Notes under the pieces: model-generated
Seen by the model: the letters and a program-made list of their open reading frames with translations, nothing else
What the model was told of the DNA's origin: nothing
The model's database searches: none
Assembly (NCBI GenBank): GCA_016165875.1
Contig: JABBOT010000014.1
Location: 10,635,871 to 10,699,870 of the forward strand
DNA: 64,000 nucleotides
Direction: 5' to 3'
Source: Acanthopleura granulata
Lineage: Eukaryota; Mollusca; Polyplacophora; Chitonida; Chitonidae
Shown: positions 63,634 to 64,000 of the stretch, piece by piece
Layout of the letters: each line of letters opens with the position of its first letter
Position numbering within the stretch: position 1 is the stretch's first letter
Made by a program: the position numbers and the translations under genes

Positions 63634-64000
63634 GTAAACGCAATATCTGTCTGAACACCATTGTAAAATTGCCCTGGATATCTGTATTGCTAAAGGGGAC
63701 ACAAATCTTGATGGGCACTGTTTTAAACACATCCCAAATGTCTCCATCACTATTAAAATGTGGTATATGCAATATGTGACCAGATGTTTTAATGGTTATT
63801 TAAACAGAATGTACCCAGATGTCTTTGCCACAAATGTAAGCACATATTTATATGAATGCGTCTGTGATTCAGTGACCCTGATTTGATGAATCCAAGACAT
63901 GTCAGAGCCACACGTTTCTAATTACCACATTTTCATCTTAATCTATACATGTACTTTGATTGCTTAATTTATTTCATTGATGTTAATGTTATACTCAAGA
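63634..64000 (+). other. Start of intron 47, nothing recognised
   Basis: AT-rich sequence to the window edge; no acceptor followed by a dynein-like exon was found. Confidence 0.5.

Noticed and set aside
1..64000. Bacterial-style systems, CRISPR arrays, viral or toxin genes
   Set aside because: The window is eukaryotic. Direct repeats here are minisatellites with no spacers, and no such coding regions were seen.

Overview
This window is animal nuclear DNA, most likely from a lophotrochozoan and probably a mollusc. It is AT-rich, with short exons, GT-AG introns of roughly 0.3-3 kb, many degraded tRNA-derived SINE copies of a kind I associate with molluscan genomes, foldback/MITE-like elements and minisatellites. 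No rRNA, intact tRNA, CRISPR array or prokaryotic gene was found. Species identity is an inference from repeat style.

Two genes are present, arranged head to head. (1) On the minus strand at 551-2721 are the first two coding exons of a CCDC34-like coiled-coil gene; the rest lies left of base 1. (2) On the plus strand, from about 6.3 kb to past the right edge, is a giant dynein heavy-chain gene. I could chain 47 exons (6319-63633, 6822 nt, 2274 codons) with compatible splice phases at every junction and no internal stop. They encode the axonemal-dynein-type tail, the linker (DHC_N2) and the whole AAA1 module, and stop shortly before the expected AAA2 P-loop. AAA1 has a Walker A but a Walker B in which the catalytic Glu is Asn, an altered sensor I, and an insertion of about 120-145 residues. 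This fits the divergent DNHD1 family better than an ordinary DNAH motor.

Layout: 1-2.7 kb CCDC34; 2.7-6.3 kb intergenic region with a candidate divergent promoter (4.2-4.9 kb) carrying a degenerate RFX X-box; 6.3-33.7 kb dynein tail; 36.0-50.8 kb linker; 51.7-63.6 kb AAA1 and the AAA1/AAA2 junction. Both genes are linked to sperm flagella in mammals, so a shared promoter would make sense.

The most unusual structural signal is in the introns. Several exons (16, 23, 43, 46) are preceded by tandem arrays whose unit contains the splice acceptor, in two cases with the first part of the exon. Exon 27 has a decayed partial copy upstream. Exons 10 and 43 have copies of their 3' end plus donor downstream. 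At exon 43 one duplicated acceptor would add exactly 24 codons in frame. Other introns hold 19-69 bp minisatellites, a ~160 bp tandem repeat with AGGTCA-type half-sites, nested SINEs and several terminal-inverted-repeat elements.
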